DNA of 64,000 nt from CAYJBH01 sp964370825 (GCA_964370825.1 CAYJKY010000009.1:21629-85628), one strand, 5' to 3'. Positions 17,347-26,622 are shown, counted from the first letter of the stretch. Numbers and translations: made by a program. The notes: generated by a model not told the origin, from the letters alone.

Positions 17347-17970
17347 TTAATTAATAATTTTCAACAGTGTTTCGGAGTACTCCTTTGCAATCAGCCCATG
17401 ACCTATGTCGGTTGGGTGAACGGCATCCTGTGCAATCTCCTCGTCGCTGTAACCCTCCACAACATATCGTTGTATTAGGCCGTCCAACGGAATATAGGCA
17501 TCAGCATATATTCGTGCAAGCTGCCGTACTGCTGCAATTTTGGGATCGAGGTCTTCACGCCAAAGCGTTCTATCCGGAATAGTGTTTAACAAAAACGGCT
17601 CCATAATTATTATTTTTGTGTTCGGCAAATCCTGCTTTATTTTTAACAAAAGGTTGTTGTAACTACTTAAAAAGTCAGCGGCCGAGGTTGGGTCGTTTTG
17701 ATCATACCTACGCCAACAATCGTTAATTCCTATAAGAATGGATACTACATCAGGCTCAACGGCAAGGAAGTCCTCCTCATACCTTGCGAGTAGGTCTGCC
17801 ACCCTGTTGCCGGAAATCCCCCTGTTTACAAACTGGATATCCTGTTTAGGGTAAAGGGTAGTAAACAGCTGTGAAACCTTGTTTGCATAGCCGTTTCCAA
17901 GGTTTGTGTCGTCGTCACGACCTCGACCGCAATCGGTAATGGAATCTCCCTGAAACAATATCCTTTTCAT
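17347..17970 (-). CDS. SGNH/GDSL-family hydrolase
   Basis: Predicted esterase of 207 aa. Block I is GDSIT with the nucleophilic serine at about residue 10, block II has the oxyanion glycine in NRGISGNRVADLL, block III is GINDCW, and block V is DAVHPTDIGH with the catalytic Asp and His. No signal peptide, so cytoplasmic. Family members remove acetyl or other acyl groups from sugars and lipids. I chose the ATG at 17970, preceded by AGAGGTG; a GTG two codons upstream is possible. It is the first gene of a two-gene unit with the URO-D-like gene. Confidence 0.9.
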   Translation of the reverse strand: MKRILFQGDSITDCGRGRDDDTNLGNGYANKVSQLFTTLYPKQDIQFVNRGISGNRVADLLARYEEDFLAVEPDVVSILIGINDCWRRYDQNDPTSAADFLSSYNNLLLKIKQDLPNTKIIIMEPFLLNTIPDRTLWREDLDPKIAAVRQLARIYADAYIPLDGLIQRYVVEGYSDEEIAQDAVHPTDIGHGLIAKEYSETLLKIIN

Positions 17971-18027
17971 ATTCACCTCTATTTATGTTTTCTAAATTAT
18001 ACAAGCCTACCAGATCCAACAGCTCCG

Positions 18028-18381
18028 GCTCCGCCAGAGATTATACCTACCAGCACGAGAAATACTTTGGTTTTTGCACAAGGTGCAAAATGACGAACAG
18101 CGTGAGTCAAAAAGTATTTCCATTAGCTCCGCAAGGCGGAGATTATATAGCCACCGGCTCCGCCAGAGATTATACCTGCCAGCACGAGAAATACTTTGGT
18201 TTTTGCACAAGGTGCAAAATGACGAACAGCGTGNNNNNNNNNNNNNNNNNNNNNNNNNNNNNNNNNNNNNNNNNNNNNNNNNNNNNNNNNNNNNNNNNNN
18301 NNNNNNNNNNNNNNNNNNNNNNNNNNNNNNNNNAGTCAAAAAGTATTTCCATTAGCTCCGGCTTCGCCGGAGATTATATAG
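18028..18381. repeat. Tandem repeat, 129-bp unit, with short palindromes
   Basis: Copy 1 runs 18028-18156 and copy 2 begins at 18157; they differ at few positions (for example TACC versus TGCC). Copy 2 runs into an assembly gap, and the last 48 bases after the gap match the end of copy 1. Each unit carries TTTTGCAC/GTGCAAAA and CTCCGC/GCGGAG hairpins; the post-gap copy ends with CTCCGGC/GCCGGAG. The region has no coding content. It fills most of the 473-bp space between the SGNH hydrolase and the histidine kinase. True copy number is unknown. Confidence 0.85.
18234..18333. other. Assembly gap (100 N)
   Basis: Exactly 100 N, the usual scaffolding placeholder, lying inside the tandem repeat. 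The real length is not known. Confidence 0.99.
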
Positions 18382-18443
18382 ACATTCTAATACATTTACA
18401 AGTATATTTCAATAGTCAAATCTAATATACAACAATAATTAAC

Positions 18444-19646
18444 TTAAAAAACAACAGTAATTAAAACTTCTTTGCCGGTTCTACTCTCGGCGGTAATCTT
18501 TGCTCCGTGCTTATCACACACTGCCCTAGCAACGGAAAGTCCTATTCCGTACCCCTTAGCTTCGCTGTTTCTTGCCTTATCTTCTCGGTAAAACCGCTCG
18601 AACCAATCGTTGTGCCAACCTATCGAAATATCCTCTACCGAGTTTTCCATTGTAAATATTTTTTTATTGCCCGAGACCCTTAGCCCCACCCTAATATCGG
18701 TTTCGGGCAATGCATACTTTATTGCATTTTCGGTAAGAATTTGTATCAGCTTTCTTATAGTAGGCTCCTCACCTCGATAGTTTACACCATCCACTATATC
18801 GGCAAATATATTTAAAGATGCATTTTTTGCCGAGGACGAAAAATCGAATATTTCCTGTCGTACGACATCCGAAAGTGAAAATTCAATGCCAATCGACTGT
18901 GCACGTTGCTCCTCCATTTTGGTGAGTGTAATTAAGTTTTCTATAAGGGTGTTAAGTCTCGACACCTGTTTATTTATACTGTTTGTCCATTCCGATTCGC
19001 CGACGTCAAGCTCGATAACATCACTGTCCGCCTTAATAATTGCAAGCGGTGTTTTTAACTCATGGCTTACATCGGTTATAAATCGTTTTTGTTTTTCATA
19101 GCTGTTAGCTATAGGTGCAACAGCCTTTTTTGATAGAAGAATAGAAAAAACGAGGATAAGAATTACCGCGATAAAAACTATTATGGTGGAAAAGAACATA
19201 TAGTCATAGTGTATCGCCAGCTCCTCCTCTATGTCTAAAAAAATGTAGGTGTAGCCGTAATCCGTCTCGGTTCTGGCATATCTGAAATTGCCGATAAATC
19301 CATCTGCATTGCCACTACTATATACGTCTTGGGCATAGGTCGCTGCCTGCTCGGCTGTAACCGAACTTATCATCTTGGTATCAATAAAACCGACATCGTT
19401 TTGTGAATCCACCCTAACTACAAAGTATCGAGTTGTAAAAGCAATTTCCTTGGCAAACCTCTCGAGTGCAGACATATTGTTGTCGATGGACATATCATTT
19501 TCTATCAAAAGTGTCAGCAGTTCATCCGAATCGTTTCTAAGCGAAACATAGTTTGCAATGTTAATGGTTGCGGCAATTAAAATCAGCACAACCACACTTA
19601 TACCGGTTGTGAGAAGAATGAATTTTCGTTGCAGTTTTTTCAGCAA
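18444..19646 (-). CDS. Sensor histidine kinase
   Basis: Membrane two-component kinase of 400 aa. The first transmembrane helix is at residues 9-32, an extracytoplasmic sensor domain of about 120 residues follows, then a second helix (about 148-172). The HisKA domain has the phospho-acceptor in VSHELKTPLAII (about residue 199) and the ATPase domain has the N box (LTENAIKYALPE) and G box (KGYGIGLSVARAV). The start is a TTG at 19646 with AGGAG nine bases upstream, inside the end of the response regulator gene; no ATG fits. The signal is unknown. Confidence 0.92.
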   Translation of the reverse strand: MLKKLQRKFILLTTGISVVVLILIAATINIANYVSLRNDSDELLTLLIENDMSIDNNMSALERFAKEIAFTTRYFVVRVDSQNDVGFIDTKMISSVTAEQAATYAQDVYSSGNADGFIGNFRYARTETDYGYTYIFLDIEEELAIHYDYMFFSTIIVFIAVILILVFSILLSKKAVAPIANSYEKQKRFITDVSHELKTPLAIIKADSDVIELDVGESEWTNSINKQVSRLNTLIENLITLTKMEEQRAQSIGIEFSLSDVVRQEIFDFSSSAKNASLNIFADIVDGVNYRGEEPTIRKLIQILTENAIKYALPETDIRVGLRVSGNKKIFTMENSVEDISIGWHNDWFERFYREDKARNSEAKGYGIGLSVARAVCDKHGAKITAESRTGKEVLITVVF

Positions 19647-19651
19647 TATTA

Positions 19652-20326
19652 CTACTCTCCTTTCTCCAACGAATACCCCATGTTTCGTATTGCCTTAATC
19701 TTTATATCTGAGCCTATCGAGGTGAGCTTTTTTCTCAGATTTGACACATATACCCAGACAACATTTATTTCTGCTTCGCTGTCGTACCCCCAAATTTTTT
19801 CCATAAATCGCTCAGCCGAGATTACATGACCATCGTTGATCATTAGCATTTCCATCATCTGAAATTCCTTGCCGACAAGCTTAACAGAGCCGGACTCTCC
19901 CGAGAGCTCAAAAGTTTTTTGGTTTAACGATAAATTTCCGACACTCAGCACCGAAGAACCGCTATCGGTTGACATTCTTGTTATCGCCCTTATTCTTGCG
20001 AGCAATTCCTTGGTCTCAAACGGCTTTGTAAGGTAATCATTTGCGCCGAAGTCAAGCCCGGTAACCTTGTCGTCCACCGTGGATTTTGCCGTTAGCATTA
20101 TTATAGGAATAAGATTTCCTTTCGCCCTTGTCCTTTTTAGCACCTCAATTCCGTCCAACTTCGGCATCATAATATCCAGAATCACAGCATCGTAGTTTTC
20201 GGCTTCAAGGTAGTCCAGTGCCTCCTCTCCGTCGTAAACCGCATCAACCGAATAGTTGAAGTGTTTTAGTATTTTTACCAATGCATTCGAGAGTTCTTTT
20301 TCATCCTCACATAAAAGCAGTCGCAC
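19652..20326 (-). CDS. OmpR/PhoB-family response regulator
   Basis: DNA-binding response regulator of 224 aa. In the receiver domain Asp51 lies in VILDIMMPKLDG, with Thr in MLTAKS and Lys in TKPFETKE. The C-terminal winged helix contains VISAERFMEKIWGYDSEAE and VWVYVSNLRKKL, the recognition-helix region of the family. It starts with GTG at 20326 behind GGAGGTG. It is encoded 5 bp before its partner kinase. The location 65 bp downstream of the M20 peptidase operon makes that operon a possible target, which is inference. Confidence 0.95.
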   Translation of the reverse strand: MRLLLCEDEKELSNALVKILKHFNYSVDAVYDGEEALDYLEAENYDAVILDIMMPKLDGIEVLKRTRAKGNLIPIIMLTAKSTVDDKVTGLDFGANDYLTKPFETKELLARIRAITRMSTDSGSSVLSVGNLSLNQKTFELSGESGSVKLVGKEFQMMEMLMINDGHVISAERFMEKIWGYDSEAEINVVWVYVSNLRKKLTSIGSDIKIKAIRNMGYSLEKGE

Positions 20327-20391
20327 CTTGCACCTCCGTTTATCTGTGCTTCAATTGTATTGTACGCATCAAAACTTAATCAAACCTTAAA

Positions 20392-21810
20392 TTAACACTT
20401 TTTTATTAATTTGATGTAAAATTCAACCATCAGTTCCAGCTGTTGCAGTGTGATATATTCATCGTTGCCATGAATAGTATTTAGCTGTTCCTTGGACATT
20501 TCGATGACCGAAAATCTGTATACATTATCACTAATCGCGGCATAGTGCCTTGAGTCGCTTGCCGCATACATCAGATAGGGAGCCACAATCGCCTCCGGCC
20601 AACAGCTTCTTACCGTTTCGCTGAGTCGATTCCACGCTTCGTCGTTAATGTTTGAAATTTTACATGGGTCGCCGCCGCCGATAACCTCAACCTTTACACC
20701 TTGCTTGTCGACGCATTTTCTAAGATGTTCGGTTACCGTTTGTATTGTCTCTCCGTTTATAATACGAAGATTTGCGGTTACCGAAGCCTTGGGTGGAATT
20801 ACATTGTTAGCATCGCTTCCTTTCATTACAGTAAATGCACAGCTGGTCCGTAACAATGCGTTTAAACTTCCGCCTGACAGACGTCCGAAAAGGTCAAGCA
20901 ACGGTGAAAACAACCACAAGTTTGCAAAAATAATTCTGTAGCCAAAACTCGAGTGTCTACCGAGTGTGTCAAACATGGCACGAGTTGCATGGTTTAATTT
21001 AAATTTAAACGGGTTCTTATGAACCGAAACAACCGCCGCCGCAAGGTCTGTAACCGGTGTTCTGCGTGGAGGGGAGGAGGCGTGCCCGCCCGTAGACTTT
21101 ACCGTAAAACTTACATTCAGTTGTCCCTTTTCCGATATCCCGATAAGAGCAGATTTCCCGGCAACACCCGGGAAAACTCCGGAAATGACGGCTCCGCCCT
21201 CGTCCAGCACAAGTGCAGGAGTAATACCTTGCTGTTTAAAATACTCCACGATTGTGGGTTGTCCTTTTCCGGCTATCTCCTCATCTCCAGAAAAGGCGAG
21301 ATAGATATCGTTGTCCGGAACAAAACCCTCGCCAATCAGACGGTCAGCCGCCTCCATAATTGCACAAAGTGTTGCCTTAGTATCAAGAGTGCCTCGCCCC
21401 CAGATTATATCATCTACAAGCTCTGCACCGAAAGCATCCCTCGACCACAAATCCTGTTCTACGGGAACAACATCATAGTGAGACATCAACACAGTGGGGC
21501 TATCAGAATTTTTCCCCCTCCACCTATAAAATAGGGCGGTTTTGTCGAAACGTTTTCGTTCACAATTTTTTGCAACATTTGGGTAACGCTCGGTTAAAAG
21601 AGCCCTGAACTTTTCGAACTCGGAATAATTTTCCTCGTCAAATACGGTTTTGCATCTTATCATTTCACGCAGGTTGTCACACGCCCTTCCACCGTCAACT
21701 TCCACGGGCAAGGATTGTGCTGCACTTTGCTTTTTTGGTGTGAAAAGAACTGCTCTGATGATTAACGCCAAAACAAATATGGCAAATATTACCAGTACTG
21801 CTACCAACAT
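20392..21810 (-). CDS. M20 family metallopeptidase, membrane-anchored (Gly-X carboxypeptidase type)
   Basis: Zinc peptidase of 472 aa with one N-terminal transmembrane helix (residues 1-24), resembling yeast CPS1 and mammalian PM20D1. Metal and catalytic motifs: MSHYDVVPV (His), RGTLDTKA (bridging Asp), SGDEEIAGKG (catalytic and metal Glu), and HGNDEY near the C-terminus (His). The lid/dimerisation domain lies between (about 225-350, STGGHASSPPRRTPV). It would cleave dipeptides or N-acyl amino acids at the membrane. It is the last gene in a unit behind two membrane proteins (12-bp gap), suggesting that peptide or amino-acid amide uptake and hydrolysis are coupled. Confidence 0.92.
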   Translation of the reverse strand: MLVAVLVIFAIFVLALIIRAVLFTPKKQSAAQSLPVEVDGGRACDNLREMIRCKTVFDEENYSEFEKFRALLTERYPNVAKNCERKRFDKTALFYRWRGKNSDSPTVLMSHYDVVPVEQDLWSRDAFGAELVDDIIWGRGTLDTKATLCAIMEAADRLIGEGFVPDNDIYLAFSGDEEIAGKGQPTIVEYFKQQGITPALVLDEGGAVISGVFPGVAGKSALIGISEKGQLNVSFTVKSTGGHASSPPRRTPVTDLAAAVVSVHKNPFKFKLNHATRAMFDTLGRHSSFGYRIIFANLWLFSPLLDLFGRLSGGSLNALLRTSCAFTVMKGSDANNVIPPKASVTANLRIINGETIQTVTEHLRKCVDKQGVKVEVIGGGDPCKISNINDEAWNRLSETVRSCWPEAIVAPYLMYAASDSRHYAAISDNVYRFSVIEMSKEQLNTIHGNDEYITLQQLELMVEFYIKLIKKC

Positions 21811-21822
21811 ATGTAAATTCCT

Positions 21823-22482
21823 CTATAGTATACCTTTTTTATACATTATTCTTGCAGCGGCAAGAGCAATCAGCGAGCCTACCGGCACAAAAACCGATAC
21901 CGAACCGGCAAGTGATGGCACGGATATGAACAAAACCACCATGAAAATCATGGGTGCCATTGCTATTTTCCAACTTTTGGAAATAAATACAACGGCAAGT
22001 CCGCCAAATAAGGAGGGCAGGATGTTTTCGAATGCGGGCTGTAATAGAGGTGACTGAAGCAACGGTTCAAGCTGTGCAAGAAGAAGCACACCTGCCGCCA
22101 AAATTATGGTGGTGGTGATGGAGGAAACACCGATTGCAATGGTGGAGATAACGTCACCCTCCTGTGTGCCGGGCTTAACCTTGGCAGAATCCATTGCCCC
22201 AAGTGATGCGGGCAGTTTCAGATTTGTGAGATTTCCGGTAACAAATCCGAGGTAGGAACCACTTGCACCGAGCATCGGAACATAGGTTATAACCTCAATA
22301 ACGGCAACCGTCCAGAATATCGGAGCAACCCCGAGCAGTCCGGATAAAACCGATGTTAACGGCGGCCATGCGTCGTACCTTACACAGATATATATCGGTA
22401 CAGAAATTATCAATATAAATGCACAAAGCATCCATATTCTTCCATAAAAATGGGTGGCATCCTCGTATGATTTATTTTTCAT
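21823..22482 (-). CDS. Multi-pass membrane protein, partner of the DUF5058-like protein
   Basis: Hydrophobic protein of 219 aa with about five to six transmembrane helices. A soluble N-terminal MKNKSYEDATHFYGRIWML precedes the first helix. A central Gly/Ala/Ser-rich loop (VPMLGASGSYLGFVTGNLTN) looks like a substrate-path element of a transporter. I do not recognise a named family with confidence. Its gene begins 13 bp after the 244-aa membrane protein gene and ends 12 bp before the M20 peptidase, so the three form one operon. A small two-subunit permease is the most natural reading. Confidence 0.75.
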   Translation of the reverse strand: MKNKSYEDATHFYGRIWMLCAFILIISVPIYICVRYDAWPPLTSVLSGLLGVAPIFWTVAVIEVITYVPMLGASGSYLGFVTGNLTNLKLPASLGAMDSAKVKPGTQEGDVISTIAIGVSSITTTIILAAGVLLLAQLEPLLQSPLLQPAFENILPSLFGGLAVVFISKSWKIAMAPMIFMVVLFISVPSLAGSVSVFVPVGSLIALAAARIMYKKGIL

Positions 22483-22495
22483 CTCAAAACTCCTT

Positions 22496-23230
22496 TCAAA
22501 CCGTGACCATGTTAACCAATGCCGTCACCGGTATGGCAAGTATCATGGAGCCTATCATGCTTATGGGCATTGCAAAATCTTTTAGCCACCTAACCTCGTA
22601 TTTCTTTACAAACATACCACAAATAATCATAAGCAGTGAGCTGATTAACATAACAAAAACCGGTATCCATCCGGAAAGCCCCTCCCCTACACCGGCAAAT
22701 ATCATGCCGAGAAATGCCGATATCATACCGAGGAAAAGCGCGTCCATAAAAATGCCACCCCATCGGTCATCTTTATTTTTAAGCTTTATTAAGCCACTCT
22801 CGATTTTTTTACCGAATATAGGCACCAAAATCAGGCTGGGAATAATTCCGAGCGTCATAACCCAAGCGATAACAGCAAAAGCCGATGGGTCGGTAACCGT
22901 TTCGCTCATGCTTGTTCCGGTTGCGGCAGCCGCAGCGGAGGCGGCAGGGAGCTCGTAGGTAATCGCACCTATTACCGAAAGGCGAAGCCATGGAAGTGCA
23001 AACCCCAAAAACTTAGATAGAGAAAAAATTCCGAGTAGAATGGATAGCGCCGGTGCAATACTGAACACAGCACTTGAGGCTATGGTTCTTTTCATGGTTG
23101 CACTCGATATACCAAGGCTCTTCCCTCTACGCCACGCCCTCGCCGTGAAAAATAACGACTGTGCAATTACAAATACGATTACAATCGCCACCAGAACAAA
23201 TAAATCGGGGTTGTTGGGTGAAAAGTTCAT
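22496..23230 (-). CDS. DUF5058-like multi-pass membrane protein
   Basis: Membrane protein of 244 aa with about six transmembrane helices. Features: a charged loop RAWRRGKSLGISSATMKRT after helix 1, then a strikingly small-residue stretch (YELPAASAAAAATGTSMSET) that mirrors the Gly/Ser-rich loop of its partner. I believe it belongs to the DUF5058 family found in Clostridia next to M20 peptidases; this is from memory. It is the first gene of the three-gene unit and probably forms a heteromeric transporter with the 219-aa protein. Confidence 0.72.
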   Translation of the reverse strand: MNFSPNNPDLFVLVAIVIVFVIAQSLFFTARAWRRGKSLGISSATMKRTIASSAVFSIAPALSILLGIFSLSKFLGFALPWLRLSVIGAITYELPAASAAAAATGTSMSETVTDPSAFAVIAWVMTLGIIPSLILVPIFGKKIESGLIKLKNKDDRWGGIFMDALFLGMISAFLGMIFAGVGEGLSGWIPVFVMLISSLLMIICGMFVKKYEVRWLKDFAMPISMIGSMILAIPVTALVNMVTV

Positions 23231-23398
23231 TAGGTCCCTCCTGTTATTACTGACGATGAAATTATACTATGTTTTTGTTGATTATGCAAATTATATTTTA
23301 AGTTCATCATTCTAACATTTAATAAAAAACAAATTTATATTTCTCATGCCGCACATTTTAGAGTATAATAACGTTAAACATTATGTGAAGGGGGTGAG

Positions 23399-23869
23399 GT
23401 GAGCTTGGATATTTCACAGCAGTATGACAGGATATATCGATTTTGCTATTTTAAGGTAGGCAATGTCGAGACTGCCGAGGACATAACGCAGGAGACCTTT
23501 TTGAAATATTTTGAGACCGACAGCTATCTTGAAAAGGGAAAAAAGCTTGCCTTTCTGTATACCATAGCAAGGAACAAGTGCATCGACCATCACAGAAGGA
23601 ATGTACAGACCCTACCGATAGAGGATGCCGAGCGTACGACGGCAGATAATATCGAAAACACCGAGACGGTTTTATCGGTACGGCAGGCGGTGTCAACGCT
23701 GAGTCCGGAGGAACAGGAGCTGATTATGCTACGATATTCAAATGAGCTTGGTATAGGTGAAATTGCCCTTTATCTAAACATCTCACGCTTTGCGGTAACG
23801 CGAAGGCTTAAGGCAGTGAAGCAAAGGTTGAAGGACAGAATTCGGAGGGAGGATTTTTATGAACAGTAA
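23399..23869 (+). CDS. RNA polymerase sigma factor, ECF/sigma-70 family
   Basis: Sigma factor of 156 aa. Region 2 (YDRIYRFCYFKVGNVETAED then ITQETFLKYFE) spans residues 8-40 and region 4 has VSTLSPEEQELIMLRYSNEL followed by the HTH IGEIALYLNISRFAVTRRLKAVKQRL. It starts with GTG at 23399 behind GAAGGGGG. It overlaps the next gene by 11 bp. The layout sigma factor, membrane protein, ABC ATPase and two permeases is a common clostridial arrangement in which the sigma factor drives its own transporter operon; the membrane protein may act as its anti-sigma. Upstream, TATAATAACG at 23364-23373 could be a -10. Confidence 0.9.
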   Translation: MSLDISQQYDRIYRFCYFKVGNVETAEDITQETFLKYFETDSYLEKGKKLAFLYTIARNKCIDHHRRNVQTLPIEDAERTTADNIENTETVLSVRQAVSTLSPEEQELIMLRYSNELGIGEIALYLNISRFAVTRRLKAVKQRLKDRIRREDFYEQ

Positions 23870-24569
23870 ACTCAGAGCAGAGATAAAAAGAAGCTTTGAT
23901 GCACCTCTGCCAAGGGACAGAGAGAGGTTTATTGACTCCATTGCCTATCCAAAAGCAGGGTTAGTCGAGCTGTTTATAACCCAGCTTGGATATATCCGCA
24001 AAAGGGTGTGGATATTGTTTTTCGGCTGTGCCGCCTTTGCGGTGCTGTTCACCCTATATGTAGACACCGAAATGTCGATAATTATAGGTCTTTCCTCGGC
24101 ACTGCCCATCTTTTCGGTATGCGTCGTCACAGAAATATACAAAAGCATCTCCTTTAATATGCAGGAAACCGAGCTTTGTTGCCGTTATAACCTTATGCGT
24201 ATAACCCAGATACGGCTAATAATTCTCGGCACAGTAAGCTTCATATTGCTTATATTGTCGGTTATTCTTGCAGGGCAGTCCGGACATGGTTTTATAAACA
24301 ACCTAATCCATCTCGGGGTTCCGTTTCTGCTGGTCTCCAACCTTAACCTTGCAATAATAGCAAGATTTAACTCATGGGAAGCACTATACGGCTGTATTGC
24401 GGTGGCGTTTTTGATAATTCTTGTGGTTATACTCTACGGCGCAAGGCTGTTTATTGACTACAACATAACAGCGTGGTTTACCGCATTTACACTGCTTTCG
24501 GCAGTGCTGATTTACAACGTATTAAACTTAATTAATTCATACGAGGAACTAAAATGGAACTTACAATAG
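23859..24569 (+). CDS. Membrane protein, possible anti-sigma factor
   Basis: Protein of 236 aa with a 45-residue charged N-terminus (MNSKLRAEIKRSFDAPLPRD...) followed by six hydrophobic helices in three pairs. The cytoplasmic N-terminus and the 11-bp overlap with the sigma factor gene suggest it could bind and inhibit that sigma factor. It lacks any recognisable zinc-finger anti-sigma motif, so this is inference from position. It also overlaps the ABC ATPase gene by 16 bp, so it may instead be an accessory subunit of the transporter. Confidence 0.75.
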   Translation: MNSKLRAEIKRSFDAPLPRDRERFIDSIAYPKAGLVELFITQLGYIRKRVWILFFGCAAFAVLFTLYVDTEMSIIIGLSSALPIFSVCVVTEIYKSISFNMQETELCCRYNLMRITQIRLIILGTVSFILLILSVILAGQSGHGFINNLIHLGVPFLLVSNLNLAIIARFNSWEALYGCIAVAFLIILVVILYGARLFIDYNITAWFTAFTLLSAVLIYNVLNLINSYEELKWNLQ

Positions 24570-25423
24570 ACAGGGTAACAAAACAATATAAAAACAAGAT
24601 AGCTGTCGACAGGCTTTCGATTAACCTTACACAGGGCGTTTACGGTCTGCTTGGCGCGAATGGCGCCGGCAAAACCACCCTTATGCGGATGATCTGTGGC
24701 ATTCTACGCCCCACTAGCGGAGAAATTAGTTACAACGGACTTGAGGTCGGTAGCGAGCAGTACCGTGACATTCTCGGCTACCTTCCGCAGGATTTCGGCT
24801 ACTATCCGGAATTTTCGGCACAGGATTTTATGTACTATATGGCGAGCCTTAAAGGGTTGACCAAACAGCAGGCGAAAAGAAAAACTGCAGACCTGCTTGA
24901 AACGGTTTCCCTTACAGAGGTTGCGAAAAAGAAGATAAAAACCTTTTCCGGTGGCATGAAACAACGCCTCGGTATTGCGCAGGCACTGTTAAACAACCCG
25001 AAAATATTAATATTAGACGAGCCGACAGCAGGGCTTGACCCCAAGGAGCGGGTGCGTTTTCGCAACCTTATTTCCGAACTTGGCAAGGACAGAATAGTTC
25101 TGCTCTCCACCCACATAGTAAGCGACATAGAAAATATTGCACACATTATTATCGTGATGAAGGACGGACAGATTTTACAAAACGGAAGCCTTGAGGAGAT
25201 TATTACTGCAGTCGATGGCAAGGTTTTCGAGTGTACCGTGGATGCTAAAACCGCTGAAATGCTCATGAGCGTGTACTCTGTAATTAACATGAGGAGCGAG
25301 GGTTCCGATATCTTTTTACGCTTAGTTGCCGATAAAAAACCACACGAGCTGGCAGAACAGGTCTCGGCAACCCTTGAGGATTTGTATCTCTACTATTTTA
25401 GTGAGGCGGCGAGGAATGAATAA
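24554..25423 (+). CDS. ABC transporter ATP-binding protein
   Basis: Nucleotide-binding subunit of 289 aa. Walker A is GANGAGKTT (about residue 34), the Q loop is YLPQDFGYYP, the signature is FSGGMKQRLG, Walker B is ILILDEPTAGLDP and the H loop is LLSTHIVSD. A C-terminal extension after residue 215 matches multidrug/bacteriocin-immunity exporters of the CcmA/BcrA class. It drives the two following permeases and overlaps the first by 8 bp. Confidence 0.95.
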   Translation: MELTIDRVTKQYKNKIAVDRLSINLTQGVYGLLGANGAGKTTLMRMICGILRPTSGEISYNGLEVGSEQYRDILGYLPQDFGYYPEFSAQDFMYYMASLKGLTKQQAKRKTADLLETVSLTEVAKKKIKTFSGGMKQRLGIAQALLNNPKILILDEPTAGLDPKERVRFRNLISELGKDRIVLLSTHIVSDIENIAHIIIVMKDGQILQNGSLEEIITAVDGKVFECTVDAKTAEMLMSVYSVINMRSEGSDIFLRLVADKKPHELAEQVSATLEDLYLYYFSEAARNE

Positions 25424-26621
25424 TTTTTTTGAGCTAATCGGCTTTGAATATAGAAAAATATTTGCACGCAAAAGTGTGACCATCGCCATTATTCTTGTGA
25501 TTGCAACAGCGGTGTACACCGGTCTTGCCACTGTTATCGGTACCGACGTTGAAACCGGCATAAGCTATTACGATGAGGCGATGATGGACAAACAGTTTGC
25601 CCTTGAACTTTCCGGCAGGGTACTTGATGCTGAGCTTATATCGCAAGCCTCGGCGGCATACGCCACCATACCGAGCGATGTGTATCCGTATACCGACAGC
25701 GTGGAATACAAGGAAAATGCACGCCCCTATCGCATGGTGTTTTCCACGGTAGATTCGGCATACACAAACTATAACGAGCCTCTCGGATTCAGGGAGTTTG
25801 GACAGCTTACGCCACAGCAGGCAGAGGGATATTATGAGCTTAGAACCGAGCAGTATCGGCTGAACCTCGAAAATAATCCGAGCTACTCGGCAGAAAATAT
25901 CGAGCTGATAATGGCGATGGACGAGGAGGTTAAAAAGCCGTTTGTACTGCAGTATCACAGCGGATACAGCCGTTTTTTCAACTTTTCGATAACCAACTCG
26001 TTGATGATAATGTTGTTGATCGCCTTTGCTGTATCACCGATATTCTCGGAGGAGTATCAACGAAAAACCGACAACCTTATCCTCACCTCTAAGCACGGCA
26101 AGGGGTTACAGATTACGGCAAAAATATTTACCGCTGTCAGTTTTTCTCTTATTATTATGTCTGTAGTCTTCTTTAGCGTTCTCTTTACCTGCCTTGCCGT
26201 CTACGGTATTGAGGGGTACGCCGCCTCTATACAAAACTACCTCGCACTTATAACCTACAACTTCACCATGGCGGAGATGCTACTGCTACTGTTTGTCACC
26301 ACCACCTTCGGAGTCTTAATGATGGTTTCGATAGTCCTCTTTCTTTCGGCTAACTTCTCAAAATCGATAGTGCCCCTCACCATAGCCGTGGCAATTATAA
26401 TTATTAACCTTTACGGTGTCTCGATGCCGGGAATTGAAAAATCGGAGTTTTTTCTTCCGGTTGCACTCGGCGACATGCGTTCGGTTCTCACCCAGTACAG
26501 CTTTAGCCTATTCGAGCTTGATTTAATGCTCTATCAGGCGGTGTGTGTTGTTTCTGCCGTAGTTTCGACGGCACTGCTCGCCATGACCGTGATACGATTT
26601 AAAAGACATGAGGTGTCATAA
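25416..26621 (+). CDS. ABC-2 type permease subunit A
   Basis: Membrane protein of 401 aa with an ABC-2 layout: one N-terminal helix (about residues 20-40), a large extracytoplasmic domain of about 150 residues (contains MMDKQFALELSGRVLDAEL), and five to six C-terminal helices. It starts at ATG 25416, overlapping the ATPase gene by 8 bp. It is clearly related to the next gene: both have the x-x-x-ALSGR-like ALELSGR/MALSGR block, a second-helix start that reads S-x-EYQ (FSEEYQRKTDN here) and similar TM spacing. The pair should form a heterodimeric exporter channel; the substrate is unknown. Confidence 0.85.
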   Translation: MNNFFELIGFEYRKIFARKSVTIAIILVIATAVYTGLATVIGTDVETGISYYDEAMMDKQFALELSGRVLDAELISQASAAYATIPSDVYPYTDSVEYKENARPYRMVFSTVDSAYTNYNEPLGFREFGQLTPQQAEGYYELRTEQYRLNLENNPSYSAENIELIMAMDEEVKKPFVLQYHSGYSRFFNFSITNSLMIMLLIAFAVSPIFSEEYQRKTDNLILTSKHGKGLQITAKIFTAVSFSLIIMSVVFFSVLFTCLAVYGIEGYAASIQNYLALITYNFTMAEMLLLLFVTTTFGVLMMVSIVLFLSANFSKSIVPLTIAVAIIIINLYGVSMPGIEKSEFFLPVALGDMRSVLTQYSFSLFELDLMLYQAVCVVSAVVSTALLAMTVIRFKRHEVS

Positions 26622-26622
26622 A

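Noticed and set aside
18028..18381. Possible CRISPR array
   Set aside because: Repeat unit is 129 bp with no short repeat/unique spacer structure and no cas genes.
18007..18425. Open frames across the N run
   Set aside because: They exist only because N bases are read through; the underlying sequence is a tandem repeat.
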